The notes under the pieces were generated by a model. The model was not told the origin of the DNA. It made no database searches and worked only from the letters and a program-made list of their open reading frames with translations. A stretch of DNA of 64,000 nucleotides from CAZKCI01 sp964584165 (GTDB lineage: Bacteria > Auribacterota > Erginobacteria > Erginobacterales > CAZKCI01). The translations under genes were made by a program, and so were the position numbers. Where the stretch lies: the NCBI GenBank assembly GCA_964584165.1, contig CAZOYW010000012.1:1-64000 (forward strand), read 5' to 3'. Shown here piece by piece: positions 1 to 8,039 of this stretch. Within the stretch, counting starts at the first letter, position 1. Every line of letters begins with the position of its first letter.

Positions 1-72
1 CTCCCCATCGTCGGCGGGAACGAGGAGTATCTCGACTGGGTGGGGGAGGAGACGAAGAGAAGTCAGAAGTGA
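1..72 (+). CDS. cutA: C-terminal end of a CutA-like divalent-cation tolerance protein (partial)
   Basis: Read from base 1, frame 1 encodes a 23-residue tail (LPIVGGNEEYLDWVGEE, then TKRSQK) ending in TGA at 70-72. The pattern 'LPI..G...YL.W' matches the C-terminus of the small trimeric CutA family, which usually ends a few residues after the 'YL.W' segment. The body of the gene lies upstream of the window. The last five codons and the stop fall in a run of agaagt-type words (about 52-87), so the extreme C-terminus may be array-derived. The family call rests on this short tail alone. Confidence 0.6.
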   Translation, partial: LPIVGGNEEYLDWVGEETKRSQK

Positions 73-86
73 GAAGTAAGAAGTGA

Positions 87-327
87 GTCTCTTGGCCCGA
101 AAGCGCAGAGACCGCTAACCTTTCGCCGACCGGGCGCCATTTCGGGGGGGGGGCGGCCGGGCTGGCCGATAGCCGCGCGAGCGGCTTTGGAGTGCGGCGG
201 CAAGACGCCGTTCTTAATCGTTCCGACCGGTCGAAGCGAAGATAAAGCGGCGCCGAGGCGCCGCACTCCAAAGCGGTGTCGCGACACCGCACTCCAAGAC
301 GCTTACGCGACCAATCGCGACCAACCT
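87..327. repeat. Dispersed palindromic repeat, decayed copy 1 (right TIR missing)
   Basis: Starts with a left-end motif (TCTTGGCCCGAAAG) and shares its order of blocks with 9820-10108: 'agagaccgctaacctt', 'cgaccgggcgcc', 'ggagtgcggcggca', 'gcgccgcactccaaagcgg', 'tgtcgcgacaccgcactcc', and a final 'cgcgaccaatcgcga'. The interior is a chain of nested hairpins built on GGAGTGCGG and its complement. The right terminal repeat seen in the second copy is absent; the element runs up to the stop codon of the following minus-strand gene. The 74-aa minus-strand ORF over it is not a gene: its frame only reflects the repeat. Confidence 0.75.
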
Positions 328-1274
328 TATTCAAAGGCCTCCGGGCGTTTGAAGTCGGGCAGGTAGTGGGGAGCGCTCTCCAGCTCCTGGACCCAGCCGT
401 TCTCGAAACCGATCCGGGTCATCTCCTCCACGACCTCCGCGTATTCCTCCGGCGTGATCCTCCTCCGGAGGAGCGGGTGTCCGGCCACCTCCGGCGTGGG
501 GTGATACTGGGACATCAGGGAGAGATGGACTTTAGGGGAGAGGGAGCGGGCGATGAAGCGGAGGCAGCGCTTCGAGTTCTCGACCGCGCCGGGGAGGACG
601 AGATGGCGGACGATCAATCCGCTCCGCGCCCGCCCCCCTTCGTCCAGCTCGAGCGCGTCCCCCTTCTGGCGGTACATCTCTTTGAGCGCCGCGCGCGCCG
701 CCTCGGGGTAGTCCCTCGCCCCGGAGTAGCTCCGGGCGAGTGCCGGGTCCAGGTACTTCAGGTCGGGGAGGTAGACATCGATCCGGCCGGCGAGGGAGCG
801 CAATCCCTCCGCCCGGTCGTAGCCGTTGGTGTTCAGGATGAAGGGCCCCTTTCTCCCCCGTTCCCGCAGTGCCCCGATCAGTGAGACGGCCTGGGGAAGG
901 CAGTGGGAGGGGGAGACGAGGCCGACCGCGCGGGCGCCCCGGTCGAGGACCTCCTCGATCCTCCGGACCGCCTCGGGGAGGGAGAGGGCCCACTCCTTCT
1001 CCCGGCGGTCGTTCCGGCTGATCTGGTAGTTCTGGCAGTAGAGGCAGCGGAGGTTGCAGTGGGCGAAGAAAACGTTGCAGATCCCCTCCGCCCCCCCCAA
1101 GACCGGCTCCTCCCCCCGGTGCAGGCAGATCGCCCCGATCAGGAGTCCTCTCCCCGTCCGGCAGAAGCCGGTCTCCCCCGAGGAGCGTTCGACGCCGCAG
1201 CGGCGCGGGCAGAGCCCGCAGAATTCCTCCGGGCCGGGGGTCTCCCGTCCGTCCGTTCTGTCCATTCCGGCCAT
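327..1274 (-). CDS. Radical SAM protein, PflX-like (pyruvate formate-lyase activase homologue)
   Basis: A 315-residue protein with the radical-SAM cluster motif C73-x3-C77-x2-C80 (HCNLRCLYCQN). It is preceded by a Cys-rich N-terminal segment, C19-x2-C22-x3-C26 and C38 (CGLCPRRCG...GETGFC), typical of the PflX group of PFL-activase homologues (COG1313). Family members bind a [4Fe-4S] cluster and SAM; the glycyl-radical or other substrate is unknown, and no glycyl-radical enzyme is encoded nearby. The start ATG at 1274 is followed by a second in-frame ATG three codons later; either could be used. Transcribed alone on the minus strand, convergent with the upstream repeat. Confidence 0.8.
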   Translation of the reverse strand: MAGMDRTDGRETPGPEEFCGLCPRRCGVERSSGETGFCRTGRGLLIGAICLHRGEEPVLGGAEGICNVFFAHCNLRCLYCQNYQISRNDRREKEWALSLPEAVRRIEEVLDRGARAVGLVSPSHCLPQAVSLIGALRERGRKGPFILNTNGYDRAEGLRSLAGRIDVYLPDLKYLDPALARSYSGARDYPEAARAALKEMYRQKGDALELDEGGRARSGLIVRHLVLPGAVENSKRCLRFIARSLSPKVHLSLMSQYHPTPEVAGHPLLRRRITPEEYAEVVEEMTRIGFENGWVQELESAPHYLPDFKRPEAFE

Positions 1275-1386
1275 GTTTTCTGTTTACGATCGGACCGCCG
1301 GGGTTTACCATGCGCCCTTCGCGCTTCTACTTGAACCTTTCTCCCCGTTTGTGATAAGACTCCCTTGGTCAACGGGAGGCGTGACC

Positions 1387-1680
1387 ATGTATGCCCAGAT
1401 CATAACCCTGTCGCTCAAACCGGATAAGGTCGACGAAGTCGTCAAGCTGTACCAGGATTACATCAACCCCGAGATCCGGTCAAGCCGGGGATATCGTGGC
1501 TTCTATCTCCTCCTCGACCGGGAGAAATTCAAGGCGGTATCGGTCACGATCTGGGACGACCGGTCCGCGGCCGAGGCGAGCGAAGAGGCCCACCTCTACC
1601 TGGAGCAGCGGGCGGGCTATCCCCTCTATTCCGCCCCGCCCGACCGGCAGGGGTTCGAGGTCGCGATCCAGAACGCTTAA
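1387..1680 (+). CDS. Small dimeric alpha/beta-barrel (ABM-like) domain protein
   Basis: 97 residues beginning MYAQIITLSLKPDKVDEVV, with a 'GYRGFYLL.D' strand and a central 'VTIWDD..AAEAS' segment. This arrangement (strand, helix, 'G..g......d' turn, strand ending in W-D) is typical of antibiotic-biosynthesis-monooxygenase-like or stress-responsive ferredoxin-fold barrels of about 95-100 aa. No catalytic residues can be assigned, so the substrate is unknown. The ATG at 1387 follows a GGGAGG ribosome binding site; a longer reading through the divergent intergenic region is not credible. The fold-level call is moderate; a specific enzymatic role is not supported. Confidence 0.55.
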   Translation: MYAQIITLSLKPDKVDEVVKLYQDYINPEIRSSRGYRGFYLLLDREKFKAVSVTIWDDRSAAEASEEAHLYLEQRAGYPLYSAPPDRQGFEVAIQNA

Positions 1681-1825
1681 GTAGGCAGGAGAGGGTGAAG
1701 AATTGGGTCTGGGGGATGGGATAGGGTAAGGTGCCCCGACCACCCGTCCGGCGCTTGGCGCCATCAACCTCACCCCAGCCCAGACCAGTATCTTAACCCT
1801 AACCCATAGACCATCTTTTCAGGGG
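1681..1825. repeat. Intergenic word array (GGGT/GGAT words, then inverted copies)
   Basis: Directly after the stop codon come G-rich words (gggt, ggatggg, atagggtaagg). A GC-rich spacer with 'gtccggcgcttggcgcc' follows, then C-rich reverse-complement words (cctcacccc, agcccagacc, aaccctaaccc). Together they can form a long imperfect hairpin. EF-P starts 11 nt after the array. Confidence 0.6.
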
Positions 1826-1835
1826 GATAACGAGA

Positions 1836-2396
1836 ATGGCCACCGGCAACGATCTCAGAAAAGGCAACGCCATCCGCTACCAGGGGGACGTCTACCTGGT
1901 GCAGGAAGTGCACCACCGCACCCCGGGCAACCTGAGGGCCTTCGTCCAGGCCACGCTCAGCAACCTTAAGACCGGAGCCTCCGCCCCCGTCCGCTTCTCC
2001 TCCACCGAGCCCGTGGAGATCGTCAGCCTCGATCGCCGGAAGCTCGAATACAGCTACCGGGACGGCTCCGGCTACGTCTTCATCGATCCCGAGTCCTTCG
2101 ACCAGATCACCCTCCCGGCGTCGCTCGCCGACCCGATGAGCCCCTTTCTGGTGGAGGGGGGGGCCTACGACGTCCTCTTCTCCGACGGCGACCGCCCCCT
2201 GGTCCTGGAGCTCCCCTCGAGCGTGAGCCTCAAGGTGGTGGAGTCCCCGGAGTGGCTCAAGGGAGACAGCGCGACCAACGTCCGCAAGCCGGTTAAGCTG
2301 GAGACGGGGCTCGAGGTTCTGGTCCCCCTCTTCATCGCCCAGGGCGAAACGATCAAGGTCGACACCCGGACCAGGGAATACATCAGCCGTGCCTGA
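1836..2396 (+). CDS. efp: Elongation factor P
   Basis: 186 residues, the standard EF-P length, with the three-beta-barrel arrangement: N-terminal KOW-like domain, then an OB domain ending in 'VPLFIAQGETIKVDTRTREYISRA', the conserved family C-terminus. EF-P binds between the P and E sites and relieves stalling at polyproline. The tip of the domain I loop reads T29-P30-G31-N32-L33-R34, so an Asn stands where E. coli has the beta-lysylated Lys34 (PGKGQ). Neither an EpmA nor an EarP gene is in the window. The stop codon is part of a palindrome (2391-2432). The next gene is an EF-G-like GTPase, so this is a small translation-factor pair. Confidence 0.95.
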   Translation: MATGNDLRKGNAIRYQGDVYLVQEVHHRTPGNLRAFVQATLSNLKTGASAPVRFSSTEPVEIVSLDRRKLEYSYRDGSGYVFIDPESFDQITLPASLADPMSPFLVEGGAYDVLFSDGDRPLVLELPSSVSLKVVESPEWLKGDSATNVRKPVKLETGLEVLVPLFIAQGETIKVDTRTREYISRA

Positions 2397-2432
2397 TCCC
2401 GGGCCTCCAGCCTGGAGGCCCCGGGATCAGGC
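2391..2432 (+). terminator. Hairpin beginning inside the last codon of efp
   Basis: The left arm starts with the final Ala codon and the TGA stop (gcctgatcccggg) and pairs with cccgggatcaggc at 2420-2432. An inner stem cctcca/tggagg closes on the triloop gcc, and there is one bulged C. It is probably a terminator or RNA-stabilising hairpin, though no T-run follows. The overlap with the coding end is part of a recurrent pattern in this window. Confidence 0.6.
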
Positions 2433-2549
2433 AGATTGCCAACCCGAGCGTCCTAGACCTCAAACGCCCTTCTCGCCGTCCGCGCCGTCGACGAGATCGG
2501 ATGGAACGCTTGTCCGCCAACGAGCCTGAACTGACAAGGAACCCGAATC

Positions 2550-4643
2550 ATGCCTGAACTGGAAGTCGCCAACGTCCGCACCCTCGCCGTCCTGGGCGCC
2601 AACGGGGCGGGGAAGACCACCCTGGTCGACGCCCTGCTCTTCGCCGCCGGGGCCAACACCCGGCAGGGCTCGGTCGACCAGGGAACCTCGCTCTCCGATA
2701 CCGACGAGGAGGAGAAGTCGCGCAAGATCTCCATCCGCACCGTCCCGCTCGCCCTCTCCGCCCACGGGAAGCAGATCTTCCTCCTCGACACGCCGGGCTA
2801 TGTCGATTTCTGGGGCGAGGTCGAGATGGCGCTCGCGGTGGCCGACAGCGTGGTCATCGTGGTGGACGGTTCAGCCGGGTCGGACTCGGGGACCCGCCGG
2901 GTCTGGAACGCCGCCCGCGCGAAGGGCGTCCCGGTCAGCTTCTTCGTCTCCAAGCTCGACAAGGAGAACGTGAGCTTCGCCGCCTGCCTGGAGCGGCTGC
3001 AAGGGGCCCTGGGGGAGACCGTGATCCCCGTCGCCCTGCCCCACGGCGATCAGGCGGCCTGCACCTCGACCGAGAGCCTCTTCGCCGCCTCTGCCTCCGC
3101 GGCGCTCGCCGAGCCCTACAAAAGCGCCGCCGCCGGCTTCCGCGAGAAGATCATCGACGCCGCCGCCGCGTCCGACGACGCCCTGATCGAGAAGTATCTG
3201 GGGAGCGGCACCCTCTCCCCGGAGGAGATCGCGGGCGGCTTCCGCTCCGCCTTCCGCCAGGGCAAGGCGGCCCCGGTCTTCCCCGGCGCCGCGCTCGGCC
3301 TGGTCGGGGTGAAGGAGTTCCTGAAGGCGGTCTGCGACTTCTTTCCCTCTCCGACCGACCGGGGACCCCTCGCGGTCGGGGACCAGGCGGTCGCCCCCGA
3401 CAAGTCCGCGCCCCTGGTCGCCCAGGTCTTCAAGTCGGTCACCGATCCCTTCGTGGGCCAGCTCTCCTACCTCCGGATCTGGTCGGGGACGCTGCTGCCG
3501 GAGTCGGAGGTTCTGAACGCCAACAAGGGGAAGAAGGAGCGGATCGGCCACCTCTATTTCATCAAGGGCAAGGAGCAGGTCGACCTCGCCGCCGCCATCC
3601 CCGGTTTCATCGTGGCCCTGACCAAGCTCAAGGTCACCTCGGCCGGGGACACCCTCTGCGCCCCGGCCCGCCCGGTCCAATTCCCGCCCATAAGCTTCCC
3701 CTCGCCGACCGCGATCTTCGCGGTCTACCCCAAGAACCGGGGCGACGAGGAGAAGATCTCCGAGGCCTTCCACAAGTTCACCGAGGAGGACCCCACCCTG
3801 ATCGCCCGGAGGGATCCCCTGACCAAGGAGTTCATCCTCTCCGGCCTGGGCGACGTCCAGATCCAGGTGGCGATGAGCCGGATGCGCAACAACTTCCACG
3901 TCGACGTCGACCTCCGGGAGCCCAAGGTGGCCTACAAGGAGACGCTCAAGGGGAAGGGCGAGTCGAAGTACCGCCACAAGAAGCAGACCGGCGGCGCCGG
4001 CCAGTTCGCCGAGGTCTGGATGCACGTCCAGCCCTATACCCCGGGGGCGGAGAACGCCGAGGGGCGGGCCCGCCGGGAGCTGATCGAGCTTCCCTGGGGG
4101 GGCAAGCTGCTTTTCTCCGACGAGGTGGTCGGCGGCCACATCCCGGCCCAGCTCGTCCAGTCGGTGAAGAAGGGGTATCTCTCCGCGGCCGAGCGGGGGG
4201 TCCTGGCCGGCTTCCCGGTGGTGGACGTGATCGCCACGGTCTACGACGGCAAGACCCACCCGGTCGACTCCAAGGACATCGCTTTCCAGGTGGCCGGTCG
4301 GATGGGCTTCAAGGAGTCCTGCCGGTCCGCCCGCCCGGTCCTCCTGGAGCCGATCATGAACGTCACCATTCGGATCCCGATGGAGCAGATGGGCACGATC
4401 ACGGGCGACCTGAACTCCCGCCGCGGGCGCATCCTGGGGATGTCCCCCGAAGGGGGCTACCAGGTGGTCAAGGCCCAGGTCCCGATGGCCGAGCTCCTCA
4501 AGTACTCCACGGAGCTGCGCTCGATGACCGGCGGAGCGGGGGAGTTCAGCATGGAGTTCGACCGCTACGAGGAGGTCCCCGCCCAGCTCGCGGCCAAGAT
4601 CGTCGAGGCGCACAAGAAGGGACAGGAGGAGGGCGAGGAATAA
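2550..4643 (+). CDS. EF-G-like translational GTPase (paralogue of FusA)
   Basis: 697 residues with all EF-G domains: GTPase domain, domain II, then the III-IV-V region ending in 'RGRILGM.P..GYQ.VKAQVPMAELLKYSTELRSMT'. G1 is G16ANGAGKT23 instead of the AHIDAGKT form of canonical EF-G. G3 is D80TPGY. G4 reads S134KLD137 where true EF-G has NKMD, so the guanine-specificity Asn is replaced by Ser. These changes are typical of the EF-G-like paralogue group rather than the essential translocase. A role in ribosome recycling or stress translation is possible but not shown. ATG at 2550; no strong Shine-Dalgarno beyond 'caaggaac'. It follows efp by 153 nt, separated by a hairpin. Confidence 0.85.
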   Translation: MPELEVANVRTLAVLGANGAGKTTLVDALLFAAGANTRQGSVDQGTSLSDTDEEEKSRKISIRTVPLALSAHGKQIFLLDTPGYVDFWGEVEMALAVADSVVIVVDGSAGSDSGTRRVWNAARAKGVPVSFFVSKLDKENVSFAACLERLQGALGETVIPVALPHGDQAACTSTESLFAASASAALAEPYKSAAAGFREKIIDAAAASDDALIEKYLGSGTLSPEEIAGGFRSAFRQGKAAPVFPGAALGLVGVKEFLKAVCDFFPSPTDRGPLAVGDQAVAPDKSAPLVAQVFKSVTDPFVGQLSYLRIWSGTLLPESEVLNANKGKKERIGHLYFIKGKEQVDLAAAIPGFIVALTKLKVTSAGDTLCAPARPVQFPPISFPSPTAIFAVYPKNRGDEEKISEAFHKFTEEDPTLIARRDPLTKEFILSGLGDVQIQVAMSRMRNNFHVDVDLREPKVAYKETLKGKGESKYRHKKQTGGAGQFAEVWMHVQPYTPGAENAEGRARRELIELPWGGKLLFSDEVVGGHIPAQLVQSVKKGYLSAAERGVLAGFPVVDVIATVYDGKTHPVDSKDIAFQVAGRMGFKESCRSARPVLLEPIMNVTIRIPMEQMGTITGDLNSRRGRILGMSPEGGYQVVKAQVPMAELLKYSTELRSMTGGAGEFSMEFDRYEEVPAQLAAKIVEAHKKGQEEGEE

Positions 4644-4745
4644 GTCATATATCATTGGTCATTTTTCAAGTAGCAACGGTCAAGTAGCGGGCTCCCGTTA
4701 CTTGATACTTGACCAATGAAAAATGATAAATGAAACATGATAGTA
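4644..4745. repeat. Intergenic word array forming a long inverted repeat
   Basis: Forward words (tcatttttcaag, ggtcaagtagc) are followed by a short centre (gcgggctcccg) and inverted words (ttacttgatacttgacc, aatgaaaaatgat, aaatgaaacatg). The array begins at the stop codon of the EF-G-like gene. Its AT-rich words contrast with the GC-rich genes on both sides. A similar 'tcattt' word array occurs at 16918-16958. Confidence 0.65.
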
Positions 4746-4783
4746 TCCTCTCGGGAAGATGGATATCTAACAGGAGATAATCG

Positions 4784-5574
4784 ATGAGCGGACATTCCAA
4801 GTGGGCCAAGATCAAGCATTACAAGGGGGCGGCGGACGCCAAGCGGGGGAGGCTCTTCAGCAAGCTGGTCAAGGAGATCACCGTCGCCGCCCGCCTGGGC
4901 GGGGGCGACCCGGAGAAGAACCCCCGCCTGCGCACGGTCGTCCAGTCGGCCCGGGACGTCAACATGCCCGCCGACAACGTCGAGCGGGCGATCAAGAAGG
5001 GGACGGGCGAACTCCCCGGGGTCTCCTACGAGGAGTGCACCTACGAGATCTTCGGCCCGGGCGGGGTGGCGATCCTGGTGCGGGCGCTCACCGACAACCG
5101 CAACCGGACCACCGCCGAGCTTAGGAACATCCTCTCCAAGAAGGGGGGGAGGCTGGCCGGCGCGGGCGCGGTCGCCCGGATCTTCGAGAGCCGCGGCTTC
5201 ATCACCGTCGCCAAGGAAGCGGCGGGGGAGGACGCCCTCCTCGCCCTCGCCCTGGAGGCGGGGGCGGACGACTTCCAGGTGGCCGAGGACGGCTACGAGA
5301 TCTACACCGCTCCCAACGCCCTGGAGAAGGTCAAGGCCGATCTCATCAAGGGGGGGGTCGCTCCGGCGACGGCCGAGGTCACCATGCTCCCCCTGAACGA
5401 GGTGAAGGTCACCGGGGACGACGCCCGCCAGGTCATTGACCTGGTCGGCGTTTTGGAGGATCATGACGNNNNNNNNNNATGGATGCGCTTTAAGACAACG
5501 ACGACGTCCAGAACGTCTACGCCAATTTCGATGTCCCCGAAGATATCCTCGCCAGCCTCCAGTCCGCGGGCTGA
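4784..5574 (+). CDS. yebC: YebC/PmpR-family protein (interrupted by a 10-N gap)
   Basis: Begins with the family signature MSGHSKWAKIKHYKGAADAKRG and runs through 'TDNRNRT..ELR' and 'GR..GAGAVARIFE'. YebC-family proteins are transcriptional regulators or translation factors that help at polyproline motifs. The reading frame enters a 10-N gap at 5469-5478. After the gap the expected C-terminus (DVQNVYANFDVPEDILASL, stop 5572-5574) appears in a different frame, so the true gap length is not 10 or the flanks are imperfect. Full length would be close to the usual 240-250 aa. The gene sits just upstream of ruvC, the common bacterial order yebC-ruvC-ruvA-ruvB. Confidence 0.92.
5469..5478. other. Assembly gap (10 N) inside yebC
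   Basis: Ten N between 'gaggatcatgacg' and 'atggatgcgctttaag'. YebC does not stay in frame across it, and the flanks encode similar peptides (LEDHD before; DNDDV after). The gap may therefore hide overlapping, variant contig ends rather than missing sequence. Confidence 0.95.
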
Positions 5575-6091
5575 CCCCGGCGCGACGCGCATTCTGGCCA
5601 TCGACCCGGGAACGAACGCCACCGGCTTCGCGATCCTGGAGGAGGGGAGGGGGGGTATCGTCTCGGTGGCCCACGGGGTCATCCGGAACCCGGCCCGGGC
5701 CGCTCCGGAGGGGAAACTCGGGCGCATCCAGGCCGGGATCGAGGATCTCCTCTCCCGCCACTCTCCCTCCGCCGTCGTCCTGGAGGAGGTCTTTCACCAC
5801 GTCAATGTCCGGGCCGCCATCCGACTGGGCGAGGTGAGGGGGGTCTGCCTCGCGGCCGCCGCCCGCGCCGGCGTCCCCGTCCATTCCTACGCCGCCCGGA
5901 GGGTGAAGAAGGCGGTAGTGGGGTTCGGCGCGGCCGGCAAGGGCCAGGTCCAGGGGATGGTCCAGGCCCTGCTCTCCCTGCCCGACCCGCCGCCTCCCCC
6001 CGACGCCGCCGACGCCCTGGCCTTGGGGATCACGTTCTTCCAGGACAAACAATGGTCGGAGAGAGCAGAAGGATTGGACCGTAGAAAATGA
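5531..6091 (+). CDS. ruvC: Crossover junction endodeoxyribonuclease RuvC
   Basis: RuvC resolves Holliday junctions. The RNase-H-fold acidic residues are visible: the Asp of 'ILAIDPGT', the Glu pair in 'VVLEEVFHH', and Asp residues in 'DAADALALG'. No ATG or GTG lies just before 'RILAIDPG'. The nearest in-frame ATG is at 5531, inside the 3' end of yebC, which gives a 20-residue Ser/Pro-rich leader (MSPKISSPASSPRADPGATR). A non-canonical start closer to the domain is equally possible. From 5531 the protein is 186 aa, slightly longer than usual. It overlaps yebC by 44 nt, implying translational coupling. Confidence 0.9.
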   Translation: MSPKISSPASSPRADPGATRILAIDPGTNATGFAILEEGRGGIVSVAHGVIRNPARAAPEGKLGRIQAGIEDLLSRHSPSAVVLEEVFHHVNVRAAIRLGEVRGVCLAAAARAGVPVHSYAARRVKKAVVGFGAAGKGQVQGMVQALLSLPDPPPPPDAADALALGITFFQDKQWSERAEGLDRRK

Positions 6092-6183
6092 AGCCAATGG
6101 TGTCAGGTGAAAGGTTTTAGGTGTCAGGAAACCAAACGCTCGGCGTTCCCTGACACCTGACACCTGACACCTGACACCCGGAT
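6092..6183. repeat. Intergenic word array, GGTGTCAGG class
   Basis: Words 'ggtgtcaggtg' and 'aggtgtcagg' are followed by a spacer with 'cgctcggcgttcc' and four copies of 'cctgacac(ct)'. It separates ruvC from ruvA, two genes normally in one operon. The same word class recurs at 7905-7982, 8583-8695 and 62110-62150. Confidence 0.75.
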
Positions 6184-6186
6184 GCC

Positions 6187-6786
6187 ATGATCGACTACCT
6201 CAAAGGCACCCTCGTTGCCGCCACCCCCCACCACGCCGTCATCGAGGCGGGCGGGATCGGCTACCGCGTCCTCCTCCCCATCTCCAGCTACGAGGCCCTG
6301 CCCCGTCCCGGCGCGGAGGTGAAGCTCCTCACCCATCTCCACCACCGCGAAGACGAGGTCACGCTCTACGGCTTCGCCGCCGAGGAGGAGCGGGCAGTCT
6401 TCGACCTGCTCCTGGGCGTCTCGGGGATCGGCCCCCGGACGGCGCTCGCCATCCTGAGCGGCGTCTCCGTCTCCGCCTTCCGCCAGGCCGTCGCCTCCGG
6501 CGACGTCCGTCTCCTCTCTTCCGTCCGCGGGATCGGGAAGAAGACCGCGGAGCGGCTCGTGGTCGAGCTCAAGGACAAGATCTCTCTCCTCCCCGCCCTG
6601 GCGCGCGAGGCCGCCCAGTCCAGGCTCGCGGGAGGGGAGGCGAAGTCCGCCGACGTCCTGGAGGCCCTCCTCTCTCTCGGCTACAAGCCGCTCCAGGCCC
6701 AGAAGGCGATCGAAGCCGCTCTCGCCGCCGCCGAGGAGGGGTGGACTGTGGAGCAGCTCTTGAAGGAAGCGCTAAAACACATATAA
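6187..6786 (+). CDS. ruvA: Holliday junction DNA helicase subunit RuvA
   Basis: 199 residues with an N-terminal OB fold (MIDYLKGTLVA...GIGYRVLLP) and two helix-hairpin-helix motifs (GVSGIGPRTALAILS and SVRGIGKKTAERLVVEL). A C-terminal three-helix domain (KSADVLEALLSLGYKP...EQLLKEALKHI) binds RuvB. RuvA tetramers hold the four-way junction in an open square for RuvB branch migration. Length is typical. ATG at 6187 lies just after the word array, with no clear Shine-Dalgarno. RuvB follows after 77 nt, which hold another small array of tttcc words. Confidence 0.95.
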   Translation: MIDYLKGTLVAATPHHAVIEAGGIGYRVLLPISSYEALPRPGAEVKLLTHLHHREDEVTLYGFAAEEERAVFDLLLGVSGIGPRTALAILSGVSVSAFRQAVASGDVRLLSSVRGIGKKTAERLVVELKDKISLLPALAREAAQSRLAGGEAKSADVLEALLSLGYKPLQAQKAIEAALAAAEEGWTVEQLLKEALKHI

Positions 6787-6863
6787 GCGGTGGAAATATT
6801 TCTATGTTTCCATATTTCCGCGTTTCCCTGGCTATCGCATTCGGACAGGAAAGCAACTGACGC

Positions 6864-7907
6864 ATGCCCCCATCCCCCGACAAACGTTTTCTCCGCGAAG
6901 CCCTGAAGGAGCGCGATCTCGCCTTCGAGACCCAGATCCGGCCCCTCTCGCTCTCCGAGTTCGTCGGCCAGGAGAAGGTCAAGGAGCGGCTCCTGATCGC
7001 GATCGAGGCGGCCAAATCGCGCCGGGAGCCGCTCGAGCACGCCCTTTTCTACGGCCCGCCCGGGCTGGGGAAGACGACCCTCGCCTACATCATCGCCCAG
7101 GAGCTCAACGTCGCGGTCAAGGCCGCCTCCGGCCCCTCGATCGAGCGGGCCGGCGACCTGGCCGGCCTCCTCACCAACCTGAAGGACGGCGACATCCTTT
7201 TCATCGACGAGATCCACCGCCTCTCCTCGGTGGTGGAGGAGTATCTCTATCCGGCGATGGAGGACTTCGTCATCGACATCATGATCGACCAGGGGCCGTC
7301 CGCCCGCTCCGTCCGCCTCAACCTTTCCCGCTTCACGCTGGTCGGGGCGACCACCCGCTTCGGACTCCTCACCGCTCCGCTGCGGAGCCGGTTCGGCCTG
7401 GTCAACCGGGTCGATTTCTATCCCCCGTCCGATCTCTCCCGGATCGTCGCGCGCTCCGCGCGGATACTCAAGGTCGAGCTGGGCGAGGCCGCCGCCGCCG
7501 AGATCTCCCGCCGCTCCCGGGGAACGCCCCGGATCGCCAACTCGCTCCTGAGGCGGGTGCGGGACTACGCCCAGGTCCGGGCGGGAGGGGCGATCACGCC
7601 CGAGACCGTCCGGGCGGCCTTAAGCCTCCTCGAGATCGACGGGGAGGGGCTGGACGAGATGGACAAGCGCGTCCTCGACGTCATCATCTCCAACTACGGC
7701 GGGGGACCGGTCGGCCTGGAGACGATCGCGGTGGCGATCGGAGAGGAGGCCGACACCATCGAGGAGGTCTACGAGCCCTTCCTCATCCAGAAGGGCTTCC
7801 TCAAGCGGACCCGGACGGGGCGCTGCGCGACGGAGAAGGCCTACGGGCATCTGGGGATCAAGCCGCCGGCCTCGGTCCAGGGGGAGTTGGGGATCGGGAG
7901 GAAATAG
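6864..7907 (+). CDS. ruvB: Holliday junction branch-migration ATPase RuvB
   Basis: 347 residues. Walker A is G64PPGLGKT71; Walker B is in 'ILFIDEIHRL'; sensor 1 is 'LVGATTRFG'. The arginine finger region 'TAPLRSRFG' is present. A C-terminal winged helix starts at 'LDVIISNYGGGPVGLETIA' and ends 'YEPFLIQKGFLKRTRTGR'. RuvB forms hexamers that drive branch migration with RuvA. The start MPPSPDKRFL is the only sensible ATG. The stop TAG is immediately followed by the GGTGTCAGG-class array. Confidence 0.96.
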   Translation: MPPSPDKRFLREALKERDLAFETQIRPLSLSEFVGQEKVKERLLIAIEAAKSRREPLEHALFYGPPGLGKTTLAYIIAQELNVAVKAASGPSIERAGDLAGLLTNLKDGDILFIDEIHRLSSVVEEYLYPAMEDFVIDIMIDQGPSARSVRLNLSRFTLVGATTRFGLLTAPLRSRFGLVNRVDFYPPSDLSRIVARSARILKVELGEAAAAEISRRSRGTPRIANSLLRRVRDYAQVRAGGAITPETVRAALSLLEIDGEGLDEMDKRVLDVIISNYGGGPVGLETIAVAIGEEADTIEEVYEPFLIQKGFLKRTRTGRCATEKAYGHLGIKPPASVQGELGIGRK

Positions 7908-7982
7908 GTGTCAGGTGTAAGGTGTCAGGTGCAAGAAAAAGCGGCCGGCCGGCGATTCCTGACACCTAAAACCTGACACCAT
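7905..7982. repeat. Intergenic word array, GGTGTCAGG class
   Basis: Begins at the ruvB stop codon with repeated 'aggtgtcaggtg'. The spacer 'aaaaagcggccggccggcgattcc' is split by no gene, and 'tgacacctaaaacctgacacc' closes it. The spacer closely resembles that of the array at 8583-8695 (agcggccgtccggcgtttcc), so the two arrays are related over their full length. Confidence 0.75.
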
Positions 7983-8039
7983 TTATCGTTCCCATCTCCG
8001 GGTTGTCCGCCACGACCATCCTGCGAAGTCCGTCCTCCC

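Noticed and set aside
63..287. Minus-strand 74-aa ORF (MSRHRFGVRR...) and its twin at 9712-10014
   Set aside because: Both lie on the dispersed repeat, and their similarity is that of the repeat. No ribosome binding site, no domain, and the second also runs into queA.
6092..6183. Word arrays as CRISPR arrays
   Set aside because: Words are 7-12 nt, variable, with no fixed-length unique spacers, and their second half is the reverse complement. No cas gene is in the window.
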